A stretch of 64,000 bases of DNA from Bradyrhizobium lupini. Lineage in GTDB: Bacteria > Pseudomonadota > Alphaproteobacteria > Rhizobiales > Xanthobacteraceae. The position numbers were made by a program, and so were the translations under genes. The DNA is taken from assembly GCF_040939785.1 (NCBI RefSeq), contig NZ_CP162553.1:6529001-6593000 (forward strand), read 5' to 3'. Shown here piece after piece: positions 8,586-23,678 of the stretch; the stretch's first letter is position 1; the number at the start of each line of letters is the position of its first letter. Under the pieces are notes generated by a model. That model ran no database searches. It was given only the letters and a program-made list of their open reading frames with translations, and was not told the DNA's origin.

Positions 8586-8693
8586 GGGTGGGTTAGCGAA
8601 GTGTAGCCCACCTCTTCCATTTCGCCAGAGACAGAAGTGGTGGGTTACGCCAGCGACTGCGCTTCGCGCAGCCGGTGGCTAACCCACCCTACA
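8586..8693. repeat. Extragenic inverted repeat
   Basis: GGGTGGGTTAGC at 8586 is inverted as GCTAACCCACCCTAC ending at 8693, with further partial repeats (GTGGTGGGTTAC) between. The arms and the CTTCGCGCAG segment are typical of mobile-looking intergenic repeats of bradyrhizobia. It separates two convergent genes and may act as a bidirectional terminator. Confidence 0.6.
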
Positions 8694-8699
8694 AAACGG

Positions 8700-11567
<2,868 letters not shown>

Positions 11568-11596
11568 GGGTCCTCGCTTCAGATGTTCTTGTCGCC

Positions 11597-11697
11597 GTCA
11601 TGCCCCGCGAAGGCGGGGCATCCAGTAAACGCAGCCGCTTCGGCTAGGGCCGATTGGCCGCGGCGTACTGGATCGTCCGCCTTCGCGGACGATGACA
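11597..11697. repeat. Extragenic inverted repeat between gcvH and gcvP
   Basis: GTCATGCCCCGCGAAGGCGG opens the element and TACTGGATCGTCCGCCTTCG, then CGGACGATGAC, closes it. It contains nested hairpins and the CATCCAGTA / TACTGGAT inverted pair. The same class of element appears at 39844-39999. Lying inside an operon, it could affect mRNA processing or relative gcvP expression. Confidence 0.6.
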
Positions 11698-11726
11698 CCG
11701 AATATGAGGTCAGAGTTCGCATCATC

Positions 11727-12095
11727 TCACGCCGTGTGGGCCTTGTAGGCGGCTTCGTCCATCAGACCGCCGAGCTCGCTCTTGTCGGCAATCTTGATCT
11801 TGAAGAACCAGGCCGCGCCTTGCGCATCCGAGTTCACCAGTGCGGGCTCGGCGGCGAGCGCGGCGTTGGTCTCGAGCACTTCGCCCGTCACCGGCGCGTA
11901 GACGTCCGATGCGGCCTTCACCGATTCCACGACCGCGGCGGGTTCGGCCTTCTTCAGCGTGCGGCCGAGCTTGGGCAATTCGACGAACACGACGTCGCCA
12001 AGCTGCGATTGCGCGTAGTCGGTGATGCCGACGGTGGCGACATCGCCGTCGATCGCGAGCCATTCGTGGTCGGAGGTGTACAGCGTCGTGGTCAT
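11727..12095 (-). CDS. gcvH: Glycine cleavage system H protein
   Basis: A 122-residue lipoyl carrier that shuttles the aminomethyl group between P, T and L proteins. The lipoylated lysine is Lys60 in [13 protein letters not shown]. The [20 protein letters not shown] start and [11 protein letters not shown] end match the family length. The ATG at 12095 gives [12 protein letters not shown]. It follows gcvT by only eleven bases and is thus translationally close-coupled in the operon. Confidence 0.97.
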   Translation of the reverse strand: MTTTLYTSDHEWLAIDGDVATVGITDYAQSQLGDVVFVELPKLGRTLKKAEPAAVVESVKAASDVYAPVTGEVLETNAALAAEPALVNSDAQGAAWFFKIKIADKSELGGLMDEAAYKAHTA

Positions 12096-12106
12096 TTTCT
12101 CGGTCC

Positions 12107-13254
12107 TCAGCGTTTGTAGGTGTTTTTCACGAAGGGCATGGCGGCGATTTGCACGGCCAGGCGTTGGCCGCGCACCTCGGCGAAGAGTTTTGTGTCGATC
12201 GCGCTCGATGCGGTGGGCACATAGCCCATCGCGACCGGCGCATTCAGGCTCGGGCTGAAACCGCCCGAGGTGACCTTTCCGATCGGCTCGGCGGAGGTCG
12301 CATCCGCAAACAGCAGCGCGCCTTCGCGCACCGGCGCGCGGCCCTCGGTGCGCAGGCCGACGCGGCGGCGGGATGCGCCATGGTCGAAATGGGCGAGAAT
12401 CTTTGCCGCGCCGGGGAAGCCCCCGGCTCGCGCGCCGCCGGTGCGGCGGCTCTTCTGCACCGACCATTCCAGTGCGGCCTCGACCGGCGTGGTCGCGGTG
12501 TCGATGTCGTGGCCGTAAAGACAAAGCCCGGCCTCGAGCCGCAGGCTGTCACGGGCGCCGAGCCCGATCGGCATGACGTCAGGATTGTCCAGCAGGGCCT
12601 TGGCGAGCCGTTCGGCATCGCCGGCAGGAACCGAAATCTCGAAGCCGTCCTCGCCGGTATAGCCGGAGCGCGAGACGAAGCAGTCGAGGCCGGCGACCTT
12701 GTGCGGACCGGAATCCATGAATTTCATGGCGGGTGCTTCTGCACACAATTTCGTCAGCGCCGATCCCGCCTTCGGCCCCTGCAGCGCGATCAGCGCGCGG
12801 TCGGCAAGCGAATCGATCATGCAGTCGTCCGAGAGATTCGCGCGCAGATGCGCCTCGTCCTCGGCCTTGCAGGCGGCGTTGACGACCAGGAAGAGGTGAT
12901 CGCCGAAATTGGCGACCATCAGATCGTCCAGAATCCCGCCCTCGGCATTGGTGAACTGGGCGTAGCGCTGCCGGCCCGGCGCGATCGCCAAGATATCCTG
13001 CGGCACCAGTCCTTCCAGCGCGCGGGCGGCGTCCTCGACCTTGCCGGATTTCGGCCTGAGTGCGATCTGGCCCATGTGGGAGACATCGAACAGGCCGGCT
13101 GCGTTGCGGGTATGAAGGTGTTCCTTCAGGACTCCGGCCGGATATTGCACGGGCATGTCATAGCCCGCGAACGGCACCATCTTGCCGCCGAGCGAGACAT
13201 GCCGGTCGTAAAGGGGGTGCGTTTCAGGGAGTCTTTGTCGTCGCGCGCAAGCAT
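12107..13254 (-). CDS. gcvT: Glycine cleavage system T protein (aminomethyltransferase), frameshift near N-terminus
   Basis: The tetrahydrofolate-dependent aminomethyltransferase of glycine cleavage. From [21 protein letters not shown] (13180) the protein is normal to the end, including [22 protein letters not shown] and [20 protein letters not shown]. The family N-terminus begins about 25 residues earlier. An ATG at 13254 gives [14 protein letters not shown], then the frame shifts. Adding one base to the G run at 13213-13217 restores [17 protein letters not shown]. As read, translation could only start internally at 13180. Preceded by the glycine riboswitch and followed closely by gcvH. Confidence 0.93.
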
Positions 13255-13315
13255 CGGGGGGCCCTCGGCGGTTCCCCGGGAACGATTTCCCGTGGACACC
13301 AGTCGAAGCCCCATC

Positions 13316-13496
13316 TGTCGCTGTGCCTGAGAGTATTATCCCGTCGGCGGACGCTGTCCGAACCTACCCTTTAAAAGGTCTTGGCCCGTCGGCGCCTCTT
13401 TCCAGATGCTGTCAAAGCCACGCGGTCCTTTTGCCTGAGAGTTTCCGGGGCGGTTGCTCCTTCGGCGCCGGCTACCAGTGCCGGTCTCTCCCGACG
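13316..13496 (-). promoter_or_regulatory. Tandem glycine riboswitch upstream of gcvT
   Basis: Read on the minus strand, aptamer 1 (about 13493-13424) begins GGGAGAGACCGG, has GCGCCGAAGGAGCAACCGCC and ends GAAACTCTCAGGCAAAAGGAC. Aptamer 2 (about 13414-13316) repeats the GCGCCGACGGG and ACTCTCAGGCAC elements about 108 bases downstream. This double arrangement is the established cooperative or tandem glycine riboswitch, here ending about 60 bases before the gcvT start, where it senses glycine and activates the cleavage operon. Confidence 0.95.
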
Positions 13497-13725
13497 TGGC
13501 CGTACGATACAGATAGGTAAAGACCACAGGCCGGCCAAGCCTGTCAACGCGGCATCGGCGGCTTTCCAACGGATTACGCGACTGCGGCAACGCCTTGATC
13601 TGGCTGCACAGTTTCTGGACAGCCAAGCTGGCCTTGTCTAAAAGCGCATTGGCCCGCAGATATCAGCCCAAACTTGCGGTTTGGATGGCTGGAAGGCGGG
13701 TGCAAGCACACCCGATTGGATGAAC

Positions 13726-16419
<2,694 letters not shown>

Positions 16420-16423
16420 GCAG

Positions 16424-17650
16424 GTGCGCCCCGTTCCGCGAGGAATTGGGCTTCGCGATCCCAATCTGAGGGATCGCCTCTACGAATTGCTGGAGCATGA
16501 TCCGCTGGCCTACTCGGTCGGGTCGCGCTTCATCCAGCTGATCATCGGCGTCATCGTGCTCGATGTCGCCGCGATGATCCTTGCCTCGGTGCCGGAGCTG
16601 GACGCGCAATTCGGCGCGCTGTTTTCGGCGATCACCATCCTGTCCGTGATCGTGTTCGCGCTGGAATATGCGGCGCGGCTGTGGACCGTGGCGGGCCATA
16701 CCCAGCGCGCAGCGTCCGCGCTGTCCGACCGGCTCAGCTATGTCTTCTCCGCACTCGGCATCATCGATCTGCTCGCGTTTCTGCCGGCCGCGGTCGTGCT
16801 AGCCACGGGCCGGCATGCGACGCTGGCAGCGCTCGGCGTGCTGCCGTTCTTCAAGCTGGTGCGCTACTCGCCGGCGATGCGGTCGCTGCTCGCGGCCGTG
16901 CACGCGGAGCGGCGGGCGCTGATCGGCTGCATCGTCATCCTGATCGGCGCGGTTCTGACGTTTGCCTCGCTGCTCTATGCCATCGAGCGCGACGTGCAGC
17001 CGGACAAGCTCGGAACCATTCCGCAGGCGATGTGGTGGGCGATCGTGACGCTTGGCACCGTCGGTTACGGCGACGTCGTGCCGGTGACGGCGCTCGGAAA
17101 GTTCATCTCCGTCTTCACCATCATCAGCGGCTTTGCCATGATCGCGCTGCCGGTCGCGATTATCTCGACGGCGTTTGCGGAAGAGGTGAAGCGGCGCGAC
17201 TTCGTGGTCACCTGGGGTATGCTGGCGCGGGTGCCGCTGTTCTCGCATCTCAGCGCATCCGAGATCGCCGACATCATGCGGCTGCTGCGGGCGCGCACGA
17301 TCGAGCAGGGCGAGATCCTGGTGCGGCGGGGCGATGCGGCTTCGTCGATGTATTTCATCACCGCCGGCGAGGTCGAGATCGCGCTGCCGAACCAGCAGGT
17401 GCGGCTCGCGGATGGCACGTTCTTCGGCGAGATCGCGCTGCTGCATAAGACAAAACGCAGCGGCACGGTGACGGCGACACGCAAGACCCGGCTGCTGGTG
17501 CTCGACGCCCACGACTTTCACGCCCTGATCGAACGCATGCCGACGCTGGCCGCGCACGTCCACAAGACCGCAAAGGCGCGACTGGAGGGCAGCGGTGACC
17601 TTGCGGTGGCGGAGCTGGCGCAGGCGGAGCGCGACGGCACCGACCGCTGA
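16424..17650 (+). CDS. Cyclic-nucleotide-gated potassium channel (MloK1-like)
   Basis: A 408-residue inner-membrane channel with six predicted helices. The pore loop MWWAIVTLGTVGYGDVVPVT carries the K+ selectivity filter TVGYGD at residues 212-217. After the last helix (GFAMIALPVAIISTAFAEEV), a cyclic-nucleotide-binding domain follows, with FSHLSASEIADIMRLL, GEILVRRGDAASSMYFI and the phosphate-binding cassette FFGEIALLHKTKRSGTVTA. This layout is that of the Mesorhizobium MloK1 cAMP-gated channel. I chose the GTG at 16424 just after the alaS stop. The start remains uncertain because upstream codons overlap alaS. Confidence 0.85.
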   Translation: MRPVPRGIGLRDPNLRDRLYELLEHDPLAYSVGSRFIQLIIGVIVLDVAAMILASVPELDAQFGALFSAITILSVIVFALEYAARLWTVAGHTQRAASALSDRLSYVFSALGIIDLLAFLPAAVVLATGRHATLAALGVLPFFKLVRYSPAMRSLLAAVHAERRALIGCIVILIGAVLTFASLLYAIERDVQPDKLGTIPQAMWWAIVTLGTVGYGDVVPVTALGKFISVFTIISGFAMIALPVAIISTAFAEEVKRRDFVVTWGMLARVPLFSHLSASEIADIMRLLRARTIEQGEILVRRGDAASSMYFITAGEVEIALPNQQVRLADGTFFGEIALLHKTKRSGTVTATRKTRLLVLDAHDFHALIERMPTLAAHVHKTAKARLEGSGDLAVAELAQAERDGTDR

Positions 17651-17654
17651 GCGC

Positions 17655-18149
17655 TCAGCCCTTCTTCAGGAAGACGTAGTCGGCTGAATAGGGCGCGCTC
17701 TTGAAGTCGCCGGCCTTGTCGCACGCGCCGTCGAGCTTGCCGCCATGGGTGTTGATGCGCTGAACCGTGGTAACGGGCGTGAGGACGCCGCTGCCGCGGT
17801 GGGCGGTCACTTCCAGCTTCAGCCAGGGAATGTCGGCGGCAGTGGTACCCGGCGCATTGCCGGCGGCCTTGGCGGCCACGGCGCTGCCGTCGGCATGCTC
17901 CCAGTTCGGTCCGGCATAGTGCCGGCCGATCGTCTTGCCCTCGGCGAGCAGGGTGGCGATCGGTTCACGAAAAGCCCAGGCGAGCTTGCCGTCGGTGCCG
18001 GCCTTGCATTCATAGACCTGCGCGCCCTCGGCGTGGACGCTGAGCACGATGCTCTCGCCGGGCGCGGCGATGGCGTCGGGAAGCGGGTCGGCGGCCACAG
18101 CCGGTCCAGCGAGCAGCAACAGGCAGGGGACGGCAAGCTTGATCGACAT
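17655..18149 (-). CDS. DUF3455 secreted protein
   Basis: A 164-residue periplasmic protein. The signal peptide is MSIKLAVPCLLLLAGPAVAA. The mature domain has the DUF3455 features: LSVHAEGAQVYECK, WAFREPIATLL, GRHYAGPNWEHADGSAV, and the C-terminal TTVQRINTHGGKLDGACDKAG and YSADYVFLKKG. The family is common in soil bacteria and fungi and has no established function. It converges with the channel gene and lies downstream of icd, separated from it by a hairpin. Confidence 0.8.
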   Translation of the reverse strand: MSIKLAVPCLLLLAGPAVAADPLPDAIAAPGESIVLSVHAEGAQVYECKAGTDGKLAWAFREPIATLLAEGKTIGRHYAGPNWEHADGSAVAAKAAGNAPGTTAADIPWLKLEVTAHRGSGVLTPVTTVQRINTHGGKLDGACDKAGDFKSAPYSADYVFLKKG

Positions 18150-18184
18150 GGTCGCATCTCCGCGCAAAGGTCCAAATAAGCGAA

Positions 18185-18209
18185 CGGGCCGCGTTTGCGA
18201 CGCGGCCCG
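18185..18209 (-). terminator. Terminator hairpin after icd
   Basis: A perfect 10-bp stem (CGGGCCGCGT at 18185-18194 with 18200-18209) and a 5-base loop begin about 40 bases after the icd stop on the minus strand. The following bases on that strand (TTCGCTTATTTGG) are only partly T-rich, so efficiency is uncertain. Confidence 0.6.
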
Positions 18210-18248
18210 TGATGATGTCCGGCCCAGTCGGGCGAAATTGCAGACGGC

Positions 18249-19463
18249 TTACGCCGCCAGCGCCTTGCCGAGGTTCTCGGCGACCTTGTCGAGGAAGCCG
18301 GTTGTCGAGAGCCAGCGCTGGTCGGCGCCGACCAGGAGCGCGAGGTCCTTGGTCATGTAGCCTTCCTCGACGGTGTCGACGCAGACCTTCTCCAGGGTGT
18401 TTGCGAACTTGGCGAGCTCGGCATTGTTGTCGAGCTTGGCGCGGTGCGACAGGCCACGGGTCCAGGCGAAGATCGATGCGATCGAGTTGGTCGAGGTCTC
18501 CTTGCCCTTCTGATGCTCGCGGTAGTGGCGGGTGACCGTGCCGTGGGCAGCTTCGGCTTCTACCGTCTTGCCGTCGGGGGTGAGGAGAACCGAGGTCATC
18601 AGGCCGAGCGAGCCGTAGCCCTGCGCCACCGTGTCGGACTGCACGTCGCCGTCGTAGTTCTTGCAGGCCCAGACATAACCGCCGGACCATTTCAGCGCGG
18701 AGGCGACCATGTCGTCGATCAGGCGGTGCTCGTAGGTCAGGCCCTTGGCGTCGAATTCCTTCTTGAACTCGCGCTCGTAGATGTCCTGGAAGATGTCCTT
18801 GAACCGACCGTCATAGACCTTCATGATCGTGTTCTTGGTCGAGAGATAGACCGGGTAGTTACGCAGCAGGCCGTAATTCAACGATGCGCGGGCGAAGTCG
18901 ATGATGGAATCGTCGAGATTGTACATCTGCATCGCGACGCCGGCGCCCGGGGTCTTGAACACTTCTTTCTCGATGACGGTGCCGTCCTCGCCGACGAACT
19001 TCATCGTCAGCGTACCCTTGCCCGGGAACTTGATGTCGGTGGCGCGATACTGGTCGCCATAGGCGTGGCGGCCGATGATGATCGGCTTGGTCCAGCCAGG
19101 AACCAGGCGCGGCACGTTCTTGCAGATGATCGGCTCGCGGAAGATCACGCCGCCGAGGATGTTGCGGATGGTGCCGTTCGGCGACTTCCACATCTGCTTG
19201 AGGTTGAACTCCTTCACCCGCGCTTCGTCCGGGGTGATGGTGGCGCACTTGACGCCCACGCCAACCTTCTTGATCGCCTCGGCGGCGTCGATCGTGACCT
19301 GATCGTTGGTGTGGTCGCGGTACTCCATTCCCAGGTCGAAATATTGCAGCTCGACATCCAGGAACGGGTTGATCAGCTTGTCCTTGATGTACTGCCAGAT
19401 GATCCGGGTCATCTCGTCGCCATCGAGTTCGACGACGGGGTTGGACACCTTGATTTTTGCCAT
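18249..19463 (-). CDS. icd: NADP-dependent isocitrate dehydrogenase
   Basis: A 404-residue dimeric-type TCA enzyme that converts isocitrate to 2-oxoglutarate with NADP. Characteristic segments are [20 protein letters not shown], the phosphate/substrate loop [55 protein letters not shown] and the cofactor region [31 protein letters not shown]. The start at 19463 ([17 protein letters not shown]) follows AAGAGG. It is transcribed alone and divergently from the RNA methyltransferase gene. Confidence 0.97.
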   Translation of the reverse strand: MAKIKVSNPVVELDGDEMTRIIWQYIKDKLINPFLDVELQYFDLGMEYRDHTNDQVTIDAAEAIKKVGVGVKCATITPDEARVKEFNLKQMWKSPNGTIRNILGGVIFREPIICKNVPRLVPGWTKPIIIGRHAYGDQYRATDIKFPGKGTLTMKFVGEDGTVIEKEVFKTPGAGVAMQMYNLDDSIIDFARASLNYGLLRNYPVYLSTKNTIMKVYDGRFKDIFQDIYEREFKKEFDAKGLTYEHRLIDDMVASALKWSGGYVWACKNYDGDVQSDTVAQGYGSLGLMTSVLLTPDGKTVEAEAAHGTVTRHYREHQKGKETSTNSIASIFAWTRGLSHRAKLDNNAELAKFANTLEKVCVDTVEEGYMTKDLALLVGADQRWLSTTGFLDKVAENLGKALAA

Positions 19464-19821
19464 GATCGGGGAAGCCTCTTGGGAACGGCGCTTGTGGCGC
19501 GCCACGGGAATATCCGCCGCCTCTTAGCACCTGATAGCAGCGGGCGAAAGCCAAGGGATTATGCACTTTTAGCTCATCCAGCCTCCGCAGATGGGGGGCG
19601 GGAGGAGCCCTGCCGCGGGGGCCGGGCAGAGGGTTCAGGCAAGATTCAAAAGTCGAATCCAACCCGTTATTTCCCTTGAGAATTTCGTCAGGACAGGCAA
19701 ACGACAGGCGAACGGGCAGCCGGCCCGAGAGCAGGTCGAGACCAGGTCAGGACCGGCCTTGAATCAGTTCATGAAGAGCGCCTGTCCAAGACCTTGAGAA
19801 CCAGTGTGAAAGCGAAGCGAG
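19464..19821. other. Divergent intergenic region between icd and the trmJ-like gene
   Basis: A 358-base region that must hold both promoters. I see no open frame with protein-like composition. The stretch 19655-19695 is relatively A/T-rich (GATTCAAAAGTCGAATCCAACCC) and contains a short palindrome GATTC-AAAAGTC-GAATC at 19640-19660, but no defined operator or RNA could be assigned. Confidence 0.4.
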
Positions 19822-21003
19822 ATGTCCGGGACTGACAAGAGCAAAGCGGGCCTTTCCCTCGACGGTCCCATCGTGATCCTGGTCGAGCCGCAGCTTGGCG
19901 AAAACATCGGCATGGCCGCGCGCGCCATGGGCAACTTCGCGCTGAGCCGATTGCGCATCGTCAACCCTCGCGACGGCTGGCCCAACATCGCCGCCCAGCG
20001 CGCCGCGGCCGGGGCCGACTATATTCTGGACAAGGTCGAATTGTTCGACACGGTCGGTGAGGCCGTCGCCGACCTGGACCTGCTGTTCGCCACCACCGCG
20101 CGCCCCCATGACCAAGCCAAGCCGGTGGTGGGGCCGGAAGCCGCAGCTAGCGAGATTTCCGGGCACGTCGCCGCCGGCGGCAAGGCCGGTATCCTGTTCG
20201 GCCGGGAGCGCTGGGGCCTGACCAATGAGGAGGTCGGGCTCGCCAACCGCATCATTACCTTCCCGGTCAATCCGGGCTTTGCCTCGCTCAACCTCGCCCA
20301 AGCGGTGCTGCTGGTCGGCTACGAATGGTTCAAGCGGGCGACCTCCGGCGAGCTGCCGCACGCCATGCCGGAGCGCTCTGAGCGCGCCTCGCAGCACCAG
20401 ATGCAGGCCTTCTTCGACAATTTGATCCGCGAACTCGACCGGGTCGAATTTCTGCGCCCGGCCGAGAAGCGCGACACCATGCTGGTGAACCTGCGCAACA
20501 TCTTCAGCCGGATGGAGCCGACCAAACAGGACATGCACACCCTCCATGGGGTCGTGATGGCGATCGCGGAAGGGCGCAAGGGCCCGGCCAAAGGCGGCGT
20601 GCTCGACGGCGAGCAGGCAACGCGGCTGCGTGCGCTTTTGGCCGAGCACGGTCAGGGCGGCGGCGTCCCCGACAGCGGCTCCACCGTGCGCGGCCTCGCC
20701 CGTCTGCTCCGCCGCAACCCAACCGATGCCGAGCGGCTGCTTTGGCAGGCCCTCACACGCGACCGCCGCTTCGCAGGCCAGTTCAAGCGCCAGACTCCTG
20801 TGGGGCGGCATATCCCGGACTTCGTCTCGTTCCCGCAACGGATCGCGATCGAACTGGTGAACACGGGCGAGAATGAGACGATCGTCGCGGATCGCGCGTC
20901 GCGGCGGGCGTGGCTCGAGGCGCGCGATTATCGCGTGATCGAGATGCGGGCTGCGGACGTGGAGCGGGATCTCGAGGCGGAGCTGGTACGGTTGCAGGGA
21001 TGA
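19822..21003 (+). CDS. TrmJ-type tRNA methyltransferase fused to a C-terminal DUF559 domain
   Basis: A 393-residue protein. Residues of about 1-255 are a SpoU-class trefoil-knot methyltransferase of the TrmJ group, which 2'-O-methylates position 32 of tRNA. Landmarks are PQLGENIGMAARAMGNFALS, GILFGRERWGLTNEEV and NPGFASLNLAQAVLLVGYEW, plus the LRNIFSRMEPTKQDMHTLHGVV helix. After a short linker, residues of about 285-393 match the Vsr-like DUF559 domain: LLRRNPTDAERLLWQALTRD, FAGQFKRQTPVGRHIPDFV and RRAWLEARDYRVIEMRAADV. The usual ELDGGQH acidic motif reads ELVNTGEN here, so nuclease activity may be lost. The ATG at 19822 (MSGTDKSK) has GCGAG upstream. Confidence 0.85.
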   Translation: MSGTDKSKAGLSLDGPIVILVEPQLGENIGMAARAMGNFALSRLRIVNPRDGWPNIAAQRAAAGADYILDKVELFDTVGEAVADLDLLFATTARPHDQAKPVVGPEAAASEISGHVAAGGKAGILFGRERWGLTNEEVGLANRIITFPVNPGFASLNLAQAVLLVGYEWFKRATSGELPHAMPERSERASQHQMQAFFDNLIRELDRVEFLRPAEKRDTMLVNLRNIFSRMEPTKQDMHTLHGVVMAIAEGRKGPAKGGVLDGEQATRLRALLAEHGQGGGVPDSGSTVRGLARLLRRNPTDAERLLWQALTRDRRFAGQFKRQTPVGRHIPDFVSFPQRIAIELVNTGENETIVADRASRRAWLEARDYRVIEMRAADVERDLEAELVRLQG

Positions 21004-21119
21004 TGGCGGAAACAACATAACTTTGGGCACGCCGCCGGTTTGCGAGCGCCGCAACCGAGGGCTGTGCAAGAGCATGACCGGTTGCTAATGTCGTCCCCGG
21101 GAATTGAGTTGGGGACTGC

Positions 21120-22801
21120 ATGTTCGGAATGACAGGCCGCGCGCTCGTTTGTGCGGCAGCAGGCGTAAGCGCGTTGGCGTTGGCGACCTTGCTCGAAATA
21201 TCGGGCGCTCGTGCGGAAATGGCCTTGAGCGCCAAGTGCAACGCGGCGGCAATTTCAGTGTCGATGACCGCATTGCGGGCTGCACCGCCATGATCGAGGC
21301 AGCGACCGGTATGCAGCCAGCTGTGATCATGGCGCATTTCCGCCGCGCCATGTTCTACCGCCAGAAGGGCGAGATCGACTTTGCGATCGCGGACTACAAT
21401 CAGATCATCGAGCGCGATCCGGGCAATCTGAACGCCCGTATCGCGAGGGCGTCTGCGTTTATTCAAAAGCGACAGCCCGAGGCCGCGCTGTCAGATTACG
21501 CCAAGGCAATCGAGCTCGATCCGAAGAGTACCTACGCATATATCGGACGTGCTCACGTCTATTGGGCGAGACGAGACTTCGTCCGCGCCATCGCCGACTA
21601 TGATCAGGCTCTCCTGATCCATCCGGACAATGTCATAGCGTATGTCGAGCGAGGCCTTGCTTACATTAGCAAGGGGGATCCGGATCGGGCCATGGCCGAC
21701 TGTGATCGAGCGGTCGAGATCAGCCCCCAAACCGGCGGCGGCCAACTGTGCCGGGGTCGGGTTTACTTCGCCAAGGGCAATAGAGAACGTGCATTGGCCG
21801 AACTCGATCAAACCACGCCGATCAGGCCAACGAAGGAGAATTTCTACTACTTCCGAGCCGAGTCCTTCTCTCAGCTGGGCGAACTCGACCGCGCTATCGC
21901 CGACTACGACCGGGTCATCGAGCTGAATCCACAAAGCCGGACTGCCTACGGCTGCCGCGGTGTCGTCTATGCTCAAAAGGGCGACTATGATCGCGCCATC
22001 GCCGATTACGACCAGGTGATCCGGCTGCTACATCAGGATCAAGGGATCTCGGGTGGTCGGCAGACGCGGATTCAAGGTCAGGACGGTGACCCCATTTCCA
22101 CGTCCGTCGCGGGTGAATCAATTGCACTCGCTTCAGGGGACGGCCCTGTGCTCCGCGCTCGCGGGGTAGCCTACTACGCGAAAGGCGATCTTGACCGCGC
22201 TATCGCAGATTACGATGAGGCGATTCGCCTAAATCCCAAGGACAAGGATGCAATATCGTCTCGCGGCAACGCGTACAGGGCCAAAGGAGACTTCGACCGC
22301 TCGCTTGCGGACTACGATCAACTTGTACGACTCGATGCCAGGGATGCGCGCGCCTACTTTCATCGTGCAAGGGTCTATTGGCAGAGCGCTTCTTTTGCAA
22401 AATCGTTGGCTGACCTCGATCAGTCAATCCAGCTCAATCCAAAGGATGCCTATCCGGTTTTATGGCGCGAAATCGTTGCAAAGCGCAGCGACCAACAGAG
22501 CCGGCTGAGCGAGGCTGCGAAGCAGCTGGACGCGACGAAATGGCCCGCGCCGATCGTCAATCTCTTTCTCGGCAAGATGACGCCGGAGCAAGTGCTCAGC
22601 GCGGCGGACGACGCCGACCCGATGAAGAGAAAGTGGCAGTTCTGCGAGGCAAATTTCTATATTGCCGAGCGCGCACTGCAGGGCGGCTCCAAGGAAGAGG
22701 CGCTTAGGCTGTTGGATCAGGCGGCGGCCGATTGCCCGAAGACCTTCATCGAGAAGCAGGCGGCCGACGTTGAGCTCCTTTCGCTGCGAGCGAGCCGCTG
22801 A
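21120..22801 (+). CDS. Secreted tetratricopeptide-repeat protein, frameshifted after the signal peptide
   Basis: The frame from 21120 gives a convincing signal peptide (MFGMTGRALVCAAAGVSALA, then LATLLEISGARA) and MALSAKCNA, then drifts. One base away, the frame continues GGNFSVDDRIAGCTAMIEAATG and a long series of TPR units to 22801. At least nine repeats are visible, many with the signature AIADYDQAI or RAIADYDRVIELNP. A linker without repeats (GQDGDPISTSVAGESIALAS) splits them. A missing base near 21240-21250 explains the break. Such periplasmic TPR proteins are protein-interaction scaffolds. No partner is evident here. Confidence 0.75.
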
Positions 22802-22900
22802 CCTCGATCAGGCTTCCTAAGGCGGGCAAAGCGAAGCGTGCCACCATCTCACGTACCGAGACGGAAGTGCTGGGCATGGCGCTGCGCGCCTTCGGCCACC

Positions 22901-23650
22901 TTACGAAGGACGTCCGAGCTGCACTTCGCGCTGGACCGCAATCCATGTCGCTCGCGCCACCGCCAGCAATCTCCCGGCTTCATCGTGAAGCGCAGCTTCG
23001 GCCGCGCGTTTGCGGCCGTCGCGGCCGATGGGCCAGGCCGTGATGATGCAGCGTTCTCCCGGGCGCGGGCGGGCTTCGATCCGTGCTGACATTCGCCCCA
23101 GCAGCAGCGGTGCCTTGTCGAAGCCGCCGCTCTGTGGATCGCAATTGCAGGCAAAACCGGTGGGGCAGTCGAGCGCCGACCAGAGGAATTCCGGCGCGAC
23201 GAGGCCGTCGTCGGCGGCGAGATTCTGATCCGGCGTCCAGCTCGCCGCGAGAACGGCGTTGTGACCACGGAGCGAGCCGGCAAAAATGCGCAAGCCGTCG
23301 CCTTTCGCCCTTGCCGGACCGCACACGAAACATGTCGGCAATGGATGCTCGTGCGGCTTGACCGGCGTCAGCAATTCGGCGGCGCAGGCGTCCTCGAAGC
23401 TGGCTGTCTCCAGTCGCGAAAGCTCCACGCTTGCCGGCTGCCCGGTCGCGACGATCTTGTTGCCGTCGCGAAGCTCCCATGTGCCGTCGTCGGTTGCGAC
23501 CGCATCGAGCGGAGTGTCCAGCGCCGGCGGCGCGCGCAGCGTTATCTCCGCGGCGCCGGGAATGTGGCGGGCGAGCCGGCCGCAGACATAGCCGCCGTTG
23601 CCGGAGTTCGGAGGACCGCAAAAGCGTTTGTCGATGATGATCTGTGTCAT
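22901..23650 (-). CDS. Hotdog-fold thioesterase-like protein
   Basis: A 249-residue protein without signal peptide. It opens MTQIIIDKRFCGPPNSGNGGYVCGRLA and has a CFVCGPARAKGDGLRIFAG segment followed by VAPEFLWSALDCPTGFA. It ends with hotdog-like strands PGERCIITAWPIGRDGRK and AGRLLAVARATWIAV. This layout resembles uncharacterised thioesterase-superfamily proteins of actinobacteria and rhizobia, and an acyl-CoA or thioester substrate is plausible but unproven. It is the last gene of the four-gene operon that begins with the MddA-type methyltransferase, 28 bases after the quinone oxidoreductase stop. Confidence 0.6.
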   Translation of the reverse strand: MTQIIIDKRFCGPPNSGNGGYVCGRLARHIPGAAEITLRAPPALDTPLDAVATDDGTWELRDGNKIVATGQPASVELSRLETASFEDACAAELLTPVKPHEHPLPTCFVCGPARAKGDGLRIFAGSLRGHNAVLAASWTPDQNLAADDGLVAPEFLWSALDCPTGFACNCDPQSGGFDKAPLLLGRMSARIEARPRPGERCIITAWPIGRDGRKRAAEAALHDEAGRLLAVARATWIAVQREVQLGRPS

Positions 23651-23678
23651 CGGTTTTGTTCTCTCTTTCCGGCTCACC

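Noticed and set aside
8586..8693. Possible insertion sequence end
   Set aside because: Inverted arms are present but there is no transposase and no target duplication. It fits an extragenic repeat better.
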